Origin: DATGMS01 sp035303945
GTDB lineage: Bacteria > Bacteroidota > Bacteroidia > Cytophagales > Cyclobacteriaceae
Reading direction: 5' to 3'
NCBI GenBank assembly: GCA_035303945.1
Contig: DATGQZ010000060.1
Location: 1-64,000 of the forward strand
Length of the DNA: 64,000 nucleotides
This document shows, one piece after another, positions 45,247-55,160 of this stretch. Below the pieces are notes generated by a model. It worked only from the letters and a program-made list of their open reading frames with translations. It did no database searches and was not told where the DNA came from. Made by a program: the position numbers and the translations under genes. Position 1 is the first letter of the stretch, and each line of letters starts with the position of its first letter.

Positions 45247-45293
45247 TTTAATTGGTCATCGACTGTTGCTCAATGATCTATCATGGCTACACG

Positions 45294-46844
45294 TCAATAG
45301 TTAGGATTTTGGGTGATTTGTGAGTTGATCTCGATTTCGCTTTGAGGGATAGGCCACAGGTAATCCCTATCCGCCCGGAATCTTCTGTTGAAGCCGTTGT
45401 TATAAACCCTCCATTCATTGCTGTTGGCAGGTTTATAGTACATGCCTTCTACCAAGCCTACTTTTTCTTCGCCGATTTGCCAACGATTCATATCGTACAA
45501 CCGCAAACCTTCAAAGGCCAACTCCACGGCCCGTTCATCACGAAGGATTTGTCGCAACTCCTCTTGGCTCTTGCCTGGTTGTATAGGTGGCATTTCTACG
45601 CTCGGACGTCCCCGTACTGCATTAATGGCCTCATACACCGATTGGTCTATTTCATTCAATTCAATCTTTGCCTCAGCATACATCAGCAGTACATCCGCAT
45701 AGCGAATAAGGATCATATTGATCGAGCTGATGTTAGGGTTCGCGCGATCATTTTCGTAGTCGACCCATTTTTTAAGATCATAGCCATGGTCGGTAGCAAA
45801 CTCATTGCCGCCTACCCTATCAGGGGTGTTGCTGTCAGGCCAAGAGTTATAGGTACTGGTGCCAATGGGCCTGCCGGTGTAAAAGACAGTGAAGTCCCAG
45901 CGGGGATCGATATTTTCGTACGGATCATTGGGATTTCTGGGCCCCTTGAATCCATACTTCAAAAACAGGTTATGGATGGGCTCGACTACAGCACTACCAC
46001 CGATAGATGCAGCCGAGTAAGAAAATCCATTGTAGGTGTTGCCCCCTACGGCATACTGGCGATCAAAAACAACTTCGCTGGAATTTTGTCCTTCATATTT
46101 AAACAGCCCTCCATAGTTGGGGTATAAGGAATAAATGCCCAAATCCATTACTTGCTTTGCCGCGTCACGGGCTAGGGCATATCTGCCATTCCTTATGGCT
46201 ACGCGCGCTTTCAAGGCCATAGCTGCCCCACGGGTGGCTCGTCCTACCTCAGTGGCATAAGACAATGGCAGAGCATTTTCATTGATGATGGCATCGAGCT
46301 CTGCTATGATGAAATTTACGATTTCCTCCTTGCTATTTCGAGGCCTATGGTCATTGATCTCCAAGGGTTCTAATATCAATGGCACATCGCCCCAAAGGCT
46401 TGTCAATTGGGTATAATAATAAGCCCGCAAAAATCTGGCTTCGGCTTTTACCCGGTTCAGTAAGGCAGGATCACCTTCTTGTATCCGGTCAATATTGACG
46501 ATTACGTCATTTGCTTTTCGGATACCTCTATAATAGCGATCCCAATGGGAATTGATCGCACCATTGGTGGGATCGATATTACCTGCCCCTACATCATGAA
46601 ATGTCCCAGGTCCGGAGGAAGCGCGGTATCCTATATCCGTCACCCCATCAAGCTCTTTGACCATCGAAGGTCCGTCAAGCTCGGCATACGCCGCATTCAC
46701 TGCCAATACCGCATCACGTTCTCTCTGCCAAAATATGGCTTCGGAAACTTCTCCGGGAGGCATAGTGTCCAACCCATCATCACAACCGAAAAAGGTGAGC
46801 AGACCCATGCAAAGTATTTTTGGAAATATATGTGTTATTCTCAT
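45294..46844 (-). CDS. SusD/RagB family glycan-binding lipoprotein (locus 2)
   Basis: The 516-residue lipoprotein has the lipobox FFGC followed by DDGLDTMPPG, the SusD-like helix block RFLRAYYYTQLTSLWGDVPL and the RagB/SusD C-terminal motif ILRDERAVELAFEGLRLYDMNRW. It would cover the pore of the SusC protein encoded upstream (17 bases between them). No glycoside hydrolase is adjacent, so the ligand may be a small sugar conjugate rather than a polymer. Confidence 0.93.
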   Translation of the reverse strand: MRITHIFPKILCMGLLTFFGCDDGLDTMPPGEVSEAIFWQRERDAVLAVNAAYAELDGPSMVKELDGVTDIGYRASSGPGTFHDVGAGNIDPTNGAINSHWDRYYRGIRKANDVIVNIDRIQEGDPALLNRVKAEARFLRAYYYTQLTSLWGDVPLILEPLEINDHRPRNSKEEIVNFIIAELDAIINENALPLSYATEVGRATRGAAMALKARVAIRNGRYALARDAAKQVMDLGIYSLYPNYGGLFKYEGQNSSEVVFDRQYAVGGNTYNGFSYSAASIGGSAVVEPIHNLFLKYGFKGPRNPNDPYENIDPRWDFTVFYTGRPIGTSTYNSWPDSNTPDRVGGNEFATDHGYDLKKWVDYENDRANPNISSINMILIRYADVLLMYAEAKIELNEIDQSVYEAINAVRGRPSVEMPPIQPGKSQEELRQILRDERAVELAFEGLRLYDMNRWQIGEEKVGLVEGMYYKPANSNEWRVYNNGFNRRFRADRDYLWPIPQSEIEINSQITQNPNY

Positions 46845-46861
46845 TGTCTTGAATATTAGGA

Positions 46862-49800
46862 TTAGAATCTGACGTTGATACCTGCACTAAAGATTTTTGA
46901 ATGGGGAAAAAATTGGCTCCTCCCCCGCGGCGTCTCCGGATCAAAAAGCTTGGTAGGCGTGAAGGTCAACATGTTTTCGCCGGAAATATACACCCTAAGG
47001 CTTGATACCGCTCTTTGAGGGATGGTGTAGCCCAACTGGAAGTTTTTCAAGCGGATATATTTGGTATCCTGCAGCCAAAAATCCGCCTGCACCAAATTCC
47101 AGGTGTTGCCCGCGGTGACAATGGGCCAAGTACCGTTGGGGTTTCTTTCAGGATGGAAGGTTTCCCTTGCCATTTCCTCGTGGATAAAGTTCTGCCAATT
47201 GGGCCCTTCCATCAAAGCGCCATCCAATGCATGGAATTGCTTCAGGACGCCCTGCCAAAACATGGCAAAATCAAAACCCTTATAGGTGGCATTAAATCGA
47301 ATACCGAATTCATACCGAGGATCTTCACTTCCCATGATATACTGATCACCAGCAGGATACAGGGATTGGGTGATTACGCCATCTCCGTTCATATCCTCAT
47401 AGATGATGTCTCCTATGCCGACGTTTGGATTGATGACGGCAGGATAGTTATCCAGATCTTGTTGGCTCAAGTACAACCCAGGAGATCTAAGTCCGCGTAA
47501 AGAATTGATTGATTCCCCTTCTGTCCAAACTGTGAAGTTATCAGGGAAGAAGGGTCCAGCCCCTTTGAGGTCTTCGATTTTGTTGATCACATCTGAGAAG
47601 TTGATCCCTATGGTATAGTTGAAGCCGTCGCTGGATCTGCCCGACCCATGGTAGTTAATGGCCAATTCCCAACCATTGTTGGATACTGCTGCCGCGTTTT
47701 GCACGGGAGCGGCTACACCTATGGTTCTTGGGATCGGCAAGTTGAGCAGGATATCGTCTGTATATTTCCAAAAATATTCCCCTATGACTTCAATTCGATC
47801 ATCCAAAAAGCCTAGGTCCAAACCAATATTGCTCATCGTAGCAGTTTCCCAGGTAATGAAGGGGTTACCGGCACGCGTTACTGCTGCACCTTGCACCACC
47901 ACGCCGCCGAACTGATAGCCTTGGTTTAGATTATAGGTGTTCAGGAATTGGTATAAACCGATGCGTTGGTTACCTAATTGTCCCCAAGACCCTCTTAACC
48001 TCATGTTGCTAAACAGTCCATTGTCGGCCATAAAGCCCTCTTCAGAAATTCTCCATCCGGCAGAGAAAGAGGGGAAAAGCCCCCAACGATGACCTGATCC
48101 AAATCTGGAAGATCCATCATAGCGGGTATTCACCTGAAGCTGGTAGCGGTCTTTATAGGAATAGTTGACCCTGCCAAAGAATGATCTCAGACGCCATTCT
48201 TGGTTATAACCTCCGGTACTTTGATTCTGTACGCTGCCCGCACTTAGGTCCCGAAGTTCATTGCTGAAAAAATTGTCGCGGGAAGCCGAAAACTGTTTGA
48301 CTTTGTTAAAGATTTCCTCGTAACCCACAGTAGCCTGGACATTATGATCGCCAAGGGTTTTATTGTAGTTTAAATAAGCCCTCTGGCTCCATTCTTTGCG
48401 ATTGTGTTGTGTTTCACTTAGCGAGGAGGTGGCAAACCATCCCGATACGGGGACCAATTCGCCTGTAAGATAATTTCGCATACCGGCCAATCCATCCATG
48501 AATACGGAGCTTGTACTATCCGTGGCACTCAGGGTGACGTTGCCCTCAAATGAAAGGTCAGGCGTAATATTGTACTTAATGCCTGCCTGGGCCACCACAT
48601 CATTGCTGATTCTGCTGGTTTCTCCTTGATTGGCCATGGCATGGGGATTCCATTGACCTGAAATGAGGTCATAGGTGCCATCCGGGTAACGCATCACCAC
48701 GTTTCTATTCATATGCAAAAGACCTTGCACAATCTGCTGGGCGGTGTGGCCTGGCCCGCTGAAGTCGCGGTTTCTGTACATCAGATTGGTGATCATGGTA
48801 AGCTTATCCGAAAGGTTAAGATCGGTGTTCAACCGCATAGTTACCTGCTGGTTGTTGAAATTCTGGATGATCCCGTCAGTGTCGGCGTAATTAAGTGAAG
48901 CGTAAACTTTACCGTAGTTTCCTCCGCTGGACACACCTAAGGAATGCCGGTGCTGGAAGGCATTGTAATTAAAGATCCCTTCTTCCCAATTGGCAAATGG
49001 ATATTCCAATGGATTAGTGCCTGCAAGTACATTTTCAATATAGGTTTCACTATAGATAGGCTGGGCGCCGGCGTTGATTTGGGCTTCATTTTCCAATCTC
49101 ATCCAAGACTCTGGATCAGCTTTTTCGGGAAAGTAAGTAGCGTTTTGCCAACCAACATGGTTGTCATAGGTAACAGACACGCCACCTTCACTACCCCTTT
49201 TGGTGGTAATCAATATAACACCGTTGGCGGCCCTGGACCCGTAAATGGCTGCTGATGCCGCATCTTTTAATACCGTAATCGACTCGATATTGCGAGGCTC
49301 AACGGTATGCAACGACTGCTCTACCCCATCCACCAACACCAAAGGATTGGCGTTGTTTAGCGTGCCGGTACCCCTAATACGGATCGCGGTGGTCTCGGAT
49401 CCCGGAGCACCCCCTTGACTCTGTATAGTCAAGCCCGGCGTCATCCCTTGTAAGGCATTAGCTGCGTTAGTCACCGGCCTTCTGGCAATATCTCCACCTG
49501 CGAGTGTGCTGACAGCTCCGGTTACATTGGCTCTTTTCTGTGTACCAAAACCTACAACAATTACTTCGTCCAAACCTTGGATATCTTCCGCTAGGGTAAC
49601 ATTAATTACTGAGCGGCCATTGATGGGGACTTCTTGGGATACAAAGCCGATGGATGAAATGACCAACGTACCCGATCCATTTCCCACGTCTAACTGATAA
49701 TCCCCATTAACATCAGTAACCGTTCCGGTAGTCGTACCTTTTAGAAGAATACTTACACCTGGAATTCCCTCGCCATCATTTGATGAAACCACTCGACCGG

Positions 49801-49975
49801 TAACGATGATAGCCTGCTCTTCCAGCAGTTCATCTAGGGGGAGGAGGTGTGCAGGCAGCGAGTTTGCCTCCCAGTGGGACGCCGGGCTTGTTGCCGACAG
49901 TAAGAGCGGCACACACATGGCGGCGAAAAGGCCACCTGCCACTTTAAAACTTGAACTGTAAAATGTTTTTTTCAT
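46862..49975 (-). CDS. SusC/RagA family TonB-linked outer-membrane transporter (locus 2)
   Basis: The 1037-residue protein has an N-terminal signal region, a CarboxypepD_reg-like domain (about residues 55-140, VTGRVVSSNDGEGIPGVSI), the TonB-box-like GLDEVIVVGFGTQ, a plug domain and a barrel ending FSAGINVRF with the terminal phenylalanine for outer-membrane insertion. It resembles the locus 1 SusC only at family level. It leads the operon SusC-SusD-isomerase. I could not find a convincing -33/-7 pair in the 265 bases upstream, which otherwise contain AT-rich sequence without genes. Confidence 0.95.
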   Translation of the reverse strand: MKKTFYSSSFKVAGGLFAAMCVPLLLSATSPASHWEANSLPAHLLPLDELLEEQAIIVTGRVVSSNDGEGIPGVSILLKGTTTGTVTDVNGDYQLDVGNGSGTLVISSIGFVSQEVPINGRSVINVTLAEDIQGLDEVIVVGFGTQKRANVTGAVSTLAGGDIARRPVTNAANALQGMTPGLTIQSQGGAPGSETTAIRIRGTGTLNNANPLVLVDGVEQSLHTVEPRNIESITVLKDAASAAIYGSRAANGVILITTKRGSEGGVSVTYDNHVGWQNATYFPEKADPESWMRLENEAQINAGAQPIYSETYIENVLAGTNPLEYPFANWEEGIFNYNAFQHRHSLGVSSGGNYGKVYASLNYADTDGIIQNFNNQQVTMRLNTDLNLSDKLTMITNLMYRNRDFSGPGHTAQQIVQGLLHMNRNVVMRYPDGTYDLISGQWNPHAMANQGETSRISNDVVAQAGIKYNITPDLSFEGNVTLSATDSTSSVFMDGLAGMRNYLTGELVPVSGWFATSSLSETQHNRKEWSQRAYLNYNKTLGDHNVQATVGYEEIFNKVKQFSASRDNFFSNELRDLSAGSVQNQSTGGYNQEWRLRSFFGRVNYSYKDRYQLQVNTRYDGSSRFGSGHRWGLFPSFSAGWRISEEGFMADNGLFSNMRLRGSWGQLGNQRIGLYQFLNTYNLNQGYQFGGVVVQGAAVTRAGNPFITWETATMSNIGLDLGFLDDRIEVIGEYFWKYTDDILLNLPIPRTIGVAAPVQNAAAVSNNGWELAINYHGSGRSSDGFNYTIGINFSDVINKIEDLKGAGPFFPDNFTVWTEGESINSLRGLRSPGLYLSQQDLDNYPAVINPNVGIGDIIYEDMNGDGVITQSLYPAGDQYIMGSEDPRYEFGIRFNATYKGFDFAMFWQGVLKQFHALDGALMEGPNWQNFIHEEMARETFHPERNPNGTWPIVTAGNTWNLVQADFWLQDTKYIRLKNFQLGYTIPQRAVSSLRVYISGENMLTFTPTKLFDPETPRGRSQFFPHSKIFSAGINVRF

Positions 49976-50240
49976 ACATTTTTGGTTTTAAGAAACATAC
50001 AAACTGTGTTTAATTGAACAATGATTGTGTTAAGTGTACACCCTCCCGCGTGTGGACTCTACGATAACTATGTCAACAACCATCAAAAAAAGCAGTGACT
50101 AAAACGGTCATGACAATAATCCCAGAGCCAACCCTAGAAATATAAGCGGAAAAAATGAATTTCTACAAACCGCCCAAGGATTATCAATCTTTTTATAGCG
50201 TAGGTAGTGAAAAATATTAATTATTTTTGGATGTCTATCA

Positions 50241-50981
50241 TTATTTATTGAGCAACTTTTCGCTATTGCGGAAATAGCGCATCCTATAGCTGTTTATCGC
50301 TGTATCACCCAGCAGGTTGACCAACTTGTAATTGGCAATGGCTCCTACACCGGCTCCGATTACCGGAATCAGCTGTGCCATCTTAGCTAGATCAATAAAA
50401 TCCCGATATTCCAGCTGAAAGGTTCTCCAATCGAAATCATCTACTTCTTCAGATAGCCTTTCGCTATAATCATCAAAATTGGCAACAAATTCAATGACTT
50501 CATTTCGCCCCCTTTGGCTGGAAAAGGCCAGTTGAAAGATATAAAGGATAAACAAGCGTTCTTTATAGTTTTTTACATCATAGCCGTAAAGTGCGGCAAT
50601 ATCAAAAAGCAACTTCATCTTAATCGTCAAAAAAGCAGGAAAGTCAGCAAATCCCCACAAAATGCCTCCCGCTCCAGTAATGGCTCCTTCGGCTGAGGCA
50701 GTATTTCTATACGCTTCTATTCGCCGTCGTACCGACGCCTCACGCACTTCCAATGAAGCCCCTTTAAGAGGAGATGGGGCTAGATATTTGGAGCCAAACA
50801 GCACCCCCTTTACCATCTTCTCAATGGCGAAGGTGATTCCTTGATGAACTTTTTCCGGAATAACATTATTGATTTTCGTCTGAGCATACTTGGCCACGCG
50901 ATTTCCGATGGATGGCTGCTTGCGCATCTTGACCTGCCAAGCGCTCATTTCTGCAAAAGCCAGCTGTTCGTACAGTTCCAT
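50241..50981 (-). CDS. EcsC family protein
   Basis: The start is set at the ATG at 50981 (MELYEQLAF), giving 246 residues; a TTG four codons earlier is unlikely. EcsC features are present: EGAITGAGGILWGFADFPAFLTIKMKLLFDIAALYGYD, read as a glycine-rich membrane-associated stretch, then KERLFILYIF and IPVIGAGVGAIANYKLV. EcsC proteins accompany ABC transporters in Bacillus but have no defined biochemical role. Here it is the last gene of a minus-strand operon that includes an ABC exporter pair and a sulfite-oxidase-type enzyme; it starts 32 bases after the cytochrome gene. Confidence 0.85.
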   Translation of the reverse strand: MELYEQLAFAEMSAWQVKMRKQPSIGNRVAKYAQTKINNVIPEKVHQGITFAIEKMVKGVLFGSKYLAPSPLKGASLEVREASVRRRIEAYRNTASAEGAITGAGGILWGFADFPAFLTIKMKLLFDIAALYGYDVKNYKERLFILYIFQLAFSSQRGRNEVIEFVANFDDYSERLSEEVDDFDWRTFQLEYRDFIDLAKMAQLIPVIGAGVGAIANYKLVNLLGDTAINSYRMRYFRNSEKLLNK

Positions 50982-51013
50982 GAGGTGGGTCAAGCATTTT
51001 GAATGCCGAATTG

Positions 51014-51451
51014 CTAATTTTCTTTCAATTCATACCATTTAATGTCTGTAAGAGGCATCCTTCTGCCAGAAAACTCTGGTGCGTAGTTCTTGCTGAGGTA
51101 AGCGACTATCGCTTCCTCGCTTTCCCCCAGATCCCACAGATTTTGTGTTTCCTGCATCCATCTGATGACGCGCAGCCATCCCTCCTCGTTAAATCTATTT
51201 TGCGTCACCAGCTTTGCCGAGTGACACCCTGTGCAGTGGGCAATGACCAGATTCAGGCCTTCATCGGCTATTAATCCCGTCGCCACATGTTTCCCATCGA
51301 CGATTTCTTCGTTCTCACTCACCTGCACAACCTTATTCGGCTCCGGATGCTCGGCTGGTCGCCGCGTTACCATCAGGACCACCAGGCCAATGATTACCAG
51401 CGTACACACGACAAACAATATACTTCTTAGGCTATTTTTTCCCTGCACCAT
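51014..51451 (-). CDS. Membrane-anchored monohaem c-type cytochrome
   Basis: The 145-residue protein has an N-terminal membrane anchor (residues 10-29, ILFVVCTLVIIGLVVLMV) and a periplasmic cytochrome domain with one haem site C73-TG-C76-H77 and a likely methionine ligand in GRRMPLTD. It starts three bases after the stop of the molybdenum enzyme gene, which strongly suggests that it takes electrons from that enzyme, as SorB does for SorA in bacterial sulfite dehydrogenases. Confidence 0.87.
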   Translation of the reverse strand: MVQGKNSLRSILFVVCTLVIIGLVVLMVTRRPAEHPEPNKVVQVSENEEIVDGKHVATGLIADEGLNLVIAHCTGCHSAKLVTQNRFNEEGWLRVIRWMQETQNLWDLGESEEAIVAYLSKNYAPEFSGRRMPLTDIKWYELKEN

Positions 51452-51454
51452 CTT

Positions 51455-52699
51455 CTATACGACTTTGACCGCTATCCTGTGACAGGCGTTGTTTAAATAA
51501 CCTTTGGGATTCCAGCCGGGACTCAGCATCGGTTGGCTCAATCCCTGACTGTCAGTAGCCATGGCCCATATTTCATAGTATCCTTTTTTGGGGAATTTCA
51601 CTGTTGCTTCAAAATGCTGCCAAGCAAACTTGTTGACGGGGGAAGATAATTGGCAGGATTGCCAGGTCGCTCCAAAGTCGATGGAGTATTTCACTGACGA
51701 TACTTCAAACGCTCCCGCCCAAGCATGGCCTCTTATGCCAAGGCTATTTTTTCCCGTCAAAAGCGCACCGCTCTTGGGGTAGGTGATAACTGACTTTACT
51801 GGCATGGATTCAATAATGCACATATCTTCTGGATCCACATCGGTACCAGGGGCAACTGGTTCACAAGGCATGCGGTAAGAGGGAGATTCCATTTTGGCTC
51901 CATCATGCACCTTATCTCTAATAGACAGTCGGGTAAGCCACTTGCCGGAGACGGATGCTGGATAACCTGATGCAATCAGTCGAAGCGGATGTCCATGTGC
52001 CAGCGGAATATCCTCTCCGTTCATTTGGAAGGCAAGCAATGTCTCATCCTCCATGGCTTTGGCAATAGGTACGCCTCGGGATATAGGCTCCTTATTAGGG
52101 TCTCTGCTTATATGGCTGTCGGCGGCGTGGTAGCCCAGATACACGGCATTGGATTTCAGTCCTACATCTTCCAAAAGATCGCGGACACGAATCCCTGTCC
52201 ATTCCGCACAGGACACTGCTCCGACCTCCCATTGGTTACCTTCTGTCGGCGGATAGTAATCCTTTCTGCCGTTGCCGCCACACTCCAGCGTCAACTGGTA
52301 GGTATATTGCTTAAACTTTGATTGCAGCTCTTTGAGACTGTAAGTTTTACTTGCCTTTACTGCCTCTCCATCTACCGTAAGGGTCCAGGAATTGACGTCA
52401 ATCTTGTCTGGCACCAAGCCATTGTTTCGGACAAACATCTTGCTGGACGGTGTGACTTTATCATCGAGCAAATGAGCGGGCGACTCTATGTTCCAAGGTT
52501 GGTCGTTCAGGACCATCATCTCTTTATGTTTCCCAAATAATTTCACCGGGTCATTGTCCTGAAGAACAACCGGAACGTAATCTTTGGGCATATGAGAAGC
52601 AAAAACGATATCAGCACCTACCACAGCAGCTAAGGATGCTAAGGACATTTTCTTCAAAAAGCCTCTCCTGGCATTTTGAGTATTCAATTCTTTATCCAT
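51455..52699 (-). CDS. Sulfite oxidase-type molybdopterin-dependent oxidoreductase
   Basis: Translation is placed at the ATG at 52699 (MDKELNTQ), giving 414 residues with a Tat signal (RRGFLKK, then a hydrophobic stretch). The molybdenum-binding domain carries the invariant cysteine C140 in LECGGNGR, then GAVSCAEWTGIRVRDLL and HGHPLRLIASGYPASVSGKWL. The C-terminal dimerisation domain (about residues 290-410) follows. The enzyme would oxidise sulfite or a related S- or N-oxide substrate in the periplasm and pass electrons to the adjacent cytochrome. Members of this family are not all sulfite oxidases, so the substrate remains open. Confidence 0.87.
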   Translation of the reverse strand: MDKELNTQNARRGFLKKMSLASLAAVVGADIVFASHMPKDYVPVVLQDNDPVKLFGKHKEMMVLNDQPWNIESPAHLLDDKVTPSSKMFVRNNGLVPDKIDVNSWTLTVDGEAVKASKTYSLKELQSKFKQYTYQLTLECGGNGRKDYYPPTEGNQWEVGAVSCAEWTGIRVRDLLEDVGLKSNAVYLGYHAADSHISRDPNKEPISRGVPIAKAMEDETLLAFQMNGEDIPLAHGHPLRLIASGYPASVSGKWLTRLSIRDKVHDGAKMESPSYRMPCEPVAPGTDVDPEDMCIIESMPVKSVITYPKSGALLTGKNSLGIRGHAWAGAFEVSSVKYSIDFGATWQSCQLSSPVNKFAWQHFEATVKFPKKGYYEIWAMATDSQGLSQPMLSPGWNPKGYLNNACHRIAVKVV

Positions 52700-52740
52700 T
52701 TTCCACAATCATGAAATAACCGTAAGGTACGGCACATTGC

Positions 52741-53436
52741 TTATTGATCAAAATATTGAAACAGTTCTGTTACCATTTGCTCCTTATCCACAAGATCCTT
52801 GATGACTTTGCCTTTTTCCAGTAACACGATGCGATCACATATATCTGTCACGTGGGCAAGATCATGGCTTGAAAGCAGGAAGGTGATATTGCTCCTTTCC
52901 TTCTCTTGAAGAATAAACCGTTTCAAGCGGTTTTGAGAACTGGGATCAAGGTTTTCAAAAGGTTCATCCAACAACACAGCCACAGGACGGCCAATCATGG
53001 CCGCCGCAATACCTACCTTTTTTAGGTTACCCTTAGAAAGATCTCTGATATATTTCTTCTTACCGAGGATCTCATCATTGAACAACTCTCTGAACTTCTC
53101 CAAATGCTGGTTCAGATCATCTTGCGACAGGCCATAAATGCGCCGGAGGGATTCGAAGTATTCGTCCGCAGTTAGGAAGGAAAGCAGCATATGTTCATCC
53201 AAATAGGCGCCCACCCTCTGCTTCCAGTGCTCCGTTTTGGCTACATCCTCTTCTTCGAAAAACACCCTCCCCTCTGTGGCCCGCACAAGGTCTAGCATAA
53301 TTCTGAACAAGGTTGTTTTGCCTGCACCATTGTTGCCTACCAAGCCGAAACATTCCGAAGCATTGATCTGGAGTGAAGGCACTTCCAATACAGTGGCATC
53401 TTTATAGCGCTTTACTAATCCTTCTATTTTAATCAT
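52741..53436 (-). CDS. ABC transporter ATP-binding protein
   Basis: The 231-residue ATPase has Walker A GNNGAGKTT, the Q-loop region, signature LSKGNLKKVGIAAAM (LSxGN in place of LSGGQ), Walker B VLLDEPFENLDP and the H-loop in LSSHDLAHV. The start overlaps the permease stop by four bases, so the two are translationally coupled and form one exporter. Its stop is 41 bases before the start of the sulfite-oxidase-type gene on the same strand. The substrate is unknown. Confidence 0.93.
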   Translation of the reverse strand: MIKIEGLVKRYKDATVLEVPSLQINASECFGLVGNNGAGKTTLFRIMLDLVRATEGRVFFEEEDVAKTEHWKQRVGAYLDEHMLLSFLTADEYFESLRRIYGLSQDDLNQHLEKFRELFNDEILGKKKYIRDLSKGNLKKVGIAAAMIGRPVAVLLDEPFENLDPSSQNRLKRFILQEKERSNITFLLSSHDLAHVTDICDRIVLLEKGKVIKDLVDKEQMVTELFQYFDQ

Positions 53437-54920
53437 AATTCCTGTCTAAAAGATGAAGAAATTTCATATTTGTTTCGGAGTACCCGTTGGATTGACATAT
53501 CCGACAAGGGCTTAAAAAACAGTACTCCCACTGCTCCAATTACAGCCAGTGCGAGAATGCCTGCGTAGTCATTGATCCAAAAGGCAAAAGGTAAATACAC
53601 GATGTAAGGTGCAACCATCAAAGGGATAAACATGAGAAAATGGGACATTCCCATACCCTCGTAATTGAACATCCCGCCTTTGTTTAAATCCATGGGCCTT
53701 GGTTTCCATAATGACATATATACCACCATATGCATCACCACCCCAATATTAAAAATAAAAGTGGCCAGATGTATCAACAAGATGTCCCATCCAAAATACA
53801 CATAAGGTATGGAAAGCAGGAAGCACAGTGTTGAAATGGCAATGAACAAAAGATATTTGCCTTTGATCAAAGCTTCTATGCCTTTCCTTTGGTGAAGGAA
53901 AAAATCCAAATTGGCGGAATTCCAGCTGAGAAAAAGCTGCCCGTACTGAAGTACAAAGATTCCTGTAATAAAAGCACCGACAAAAATAAACATATAAGAA
54001 AAGCCCTGTTCCGTTTGATAGGCTGGATTGGCATAAAATATCAGTCCGTACAGTAGAAAGAAGCCACTGAGCATGAGGAAGCTTCTGCTTTTCTTGTGCC
54101 GGATAATCAACTTCCACTCCAGATCCGCCATCTCACCGGCCAAGCCAAACCGGGAAAAGAGGCCTAAGGATCGATTGGCAAATCGGATATCCTCATCAGA
54201 AGTCAGGTCTTCCAGATAAGCATGCCGACGGTAATATGAATAGCAGAGGTAAAAGGCCGCGAAAAACAACAGCAACATAATTACAGACGGAAGGTAGCTG
54301 TGCAAGGCATAGGAAAAAACCGGTTGAAAGATCTCTCCCATATTAAAATATCCGAAATAAGAGGAGCCAGTGCCCACCAAAAACACCACAAACAGCATCA
54401 ATATGCCTATCAAGCTATCGTCAAAGCGTTGCTTAAACCACAGCATCAGCCAATGAAGTGTCCAGCTAAGCAGCAACAACAGAGAAAGCCAAGATATCGC
54501 CGCGCTGTTGCCAAGGACCACCGCTATTTCCATTATTGCAAATGGGCTGAACAGGAGAATCGGAATGAGGCTGAGGGGAGAAATAAAAGAACGTATCAGC
54601 ATAAAGCGGATGATCCAGGATTTGGCGATGGGAAGATGGAGTAAGCTCTCCAAATCCATTACAGGCAGACTCTGAATAAAGTACCTGTAGATAATCTCAA
54701 ATAGAAAGAAATATATGAGTAGTCCGTTGAGAAAGCGCGCAGGGTCCGACTTGTGGAGAACATCTGTAATTAATGGCTTGAGGACTATACCCACCAATAG
54801 CACGTAGGACAGCAGAAGGAACGCTAAGGCACCCATTAAAATGCCTACAGCAAGGCTCCGGGCATAGGATGTAGAACGGGTAAGCTTACGGATCTCCCAT
54901 TTGATCAGCTGTGATACCAT
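53433..54920 (-). CDS. DUF5687 family ABC transporter permease
   Basis: The 495-residue protein has about twelve hydrophobic segments, opens MVSQLIKWEIRKLTRS and contains MDLESLLHLPIAKSWIIRF, the pattern of the Bacteroidota DUF5687 permeases that pair with a single ATPase. It is probably an exporter or a membrane-organising complex; no substrate has been defined for the family. It starts the operon with the ATPase, and is divergent from prs. I saw no clear promoter for it in the 240 bases before prs. Confidence 0.85.
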   Translation of the reverse strand: MVSQLIKWEIRKLTRSTSYARSLAVGILMGALAFLLLSYVLLVGIVLKPLITDVLHKSDPARFLNGLLIYFFLFEIIYRYFIQSLPVMDLESLLHLPIAKSWIIRFMLIRSFISPLSLIPILLFSPFAIMEIAVVLGNSAAISWLSLLLLLSWTLHWLMLWFKQRFDDSLIGILMLFVVFLVGTGSSYFGYFNMGEIFQPVFSYALHSYLPSVIMLLLFFAAFYLCYSYYRRHAYLEDLTSDEDIRFANRSLGLFSRFGLAGEMADLEWKLIIRHKKSRSFLMLSGFFLLYGLIFYANPAYQTEQGFSYMFIFVGAFITGIFVLQYGQLFLSWNSANLDFFLHQRKGIEALIKGKYLLFIAISTLCFLLSIPYVYFGWDILLIHLATFIFNIGVVMHMVVYMSLWKPRPMDLNKGGMFNYEGMGMSHFLMFIPLMVAPYIVYLPFAFWINDYAGILALAVIGAVGVLFFKPLSDMSIQRVLRNKYEISSSFRQEL

Positions 54921-55105
54921 AAAAGTTGGTTGAAGAAGAAAGGTTTTATCTCCTAATATGGCAAAAAAAATGGAAAAATAGGGAGTTAAAACATTTTAGC
55001 AGGAAGAATCGTGGCCTTTTTTTACCTAAGAGGTCTTTATGGCTTTAGGTATAGTATCTTGTGAGAAGCGCTCCTTTTGAGGTTCTAATTAATTTATTTT
55101 TTCAC

Positions 55106-55113
55106 TACCTTTG
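55106..55113 (+). promoter_or_regulatory. -7 box of prs
   Basis: TACCTTTG fits the TAnnTTTG consensus well and is 47 bases before the ATG at 55161. A TTG at 55077-55079 is 26 bases upstream of it, slightly too far for a standard -33 box. Confidence 0.55.
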
Positions 55114-55160
55114 CCCCACTATTCCAACCAAATTATCATCATCCAAACAACATATCGAAT

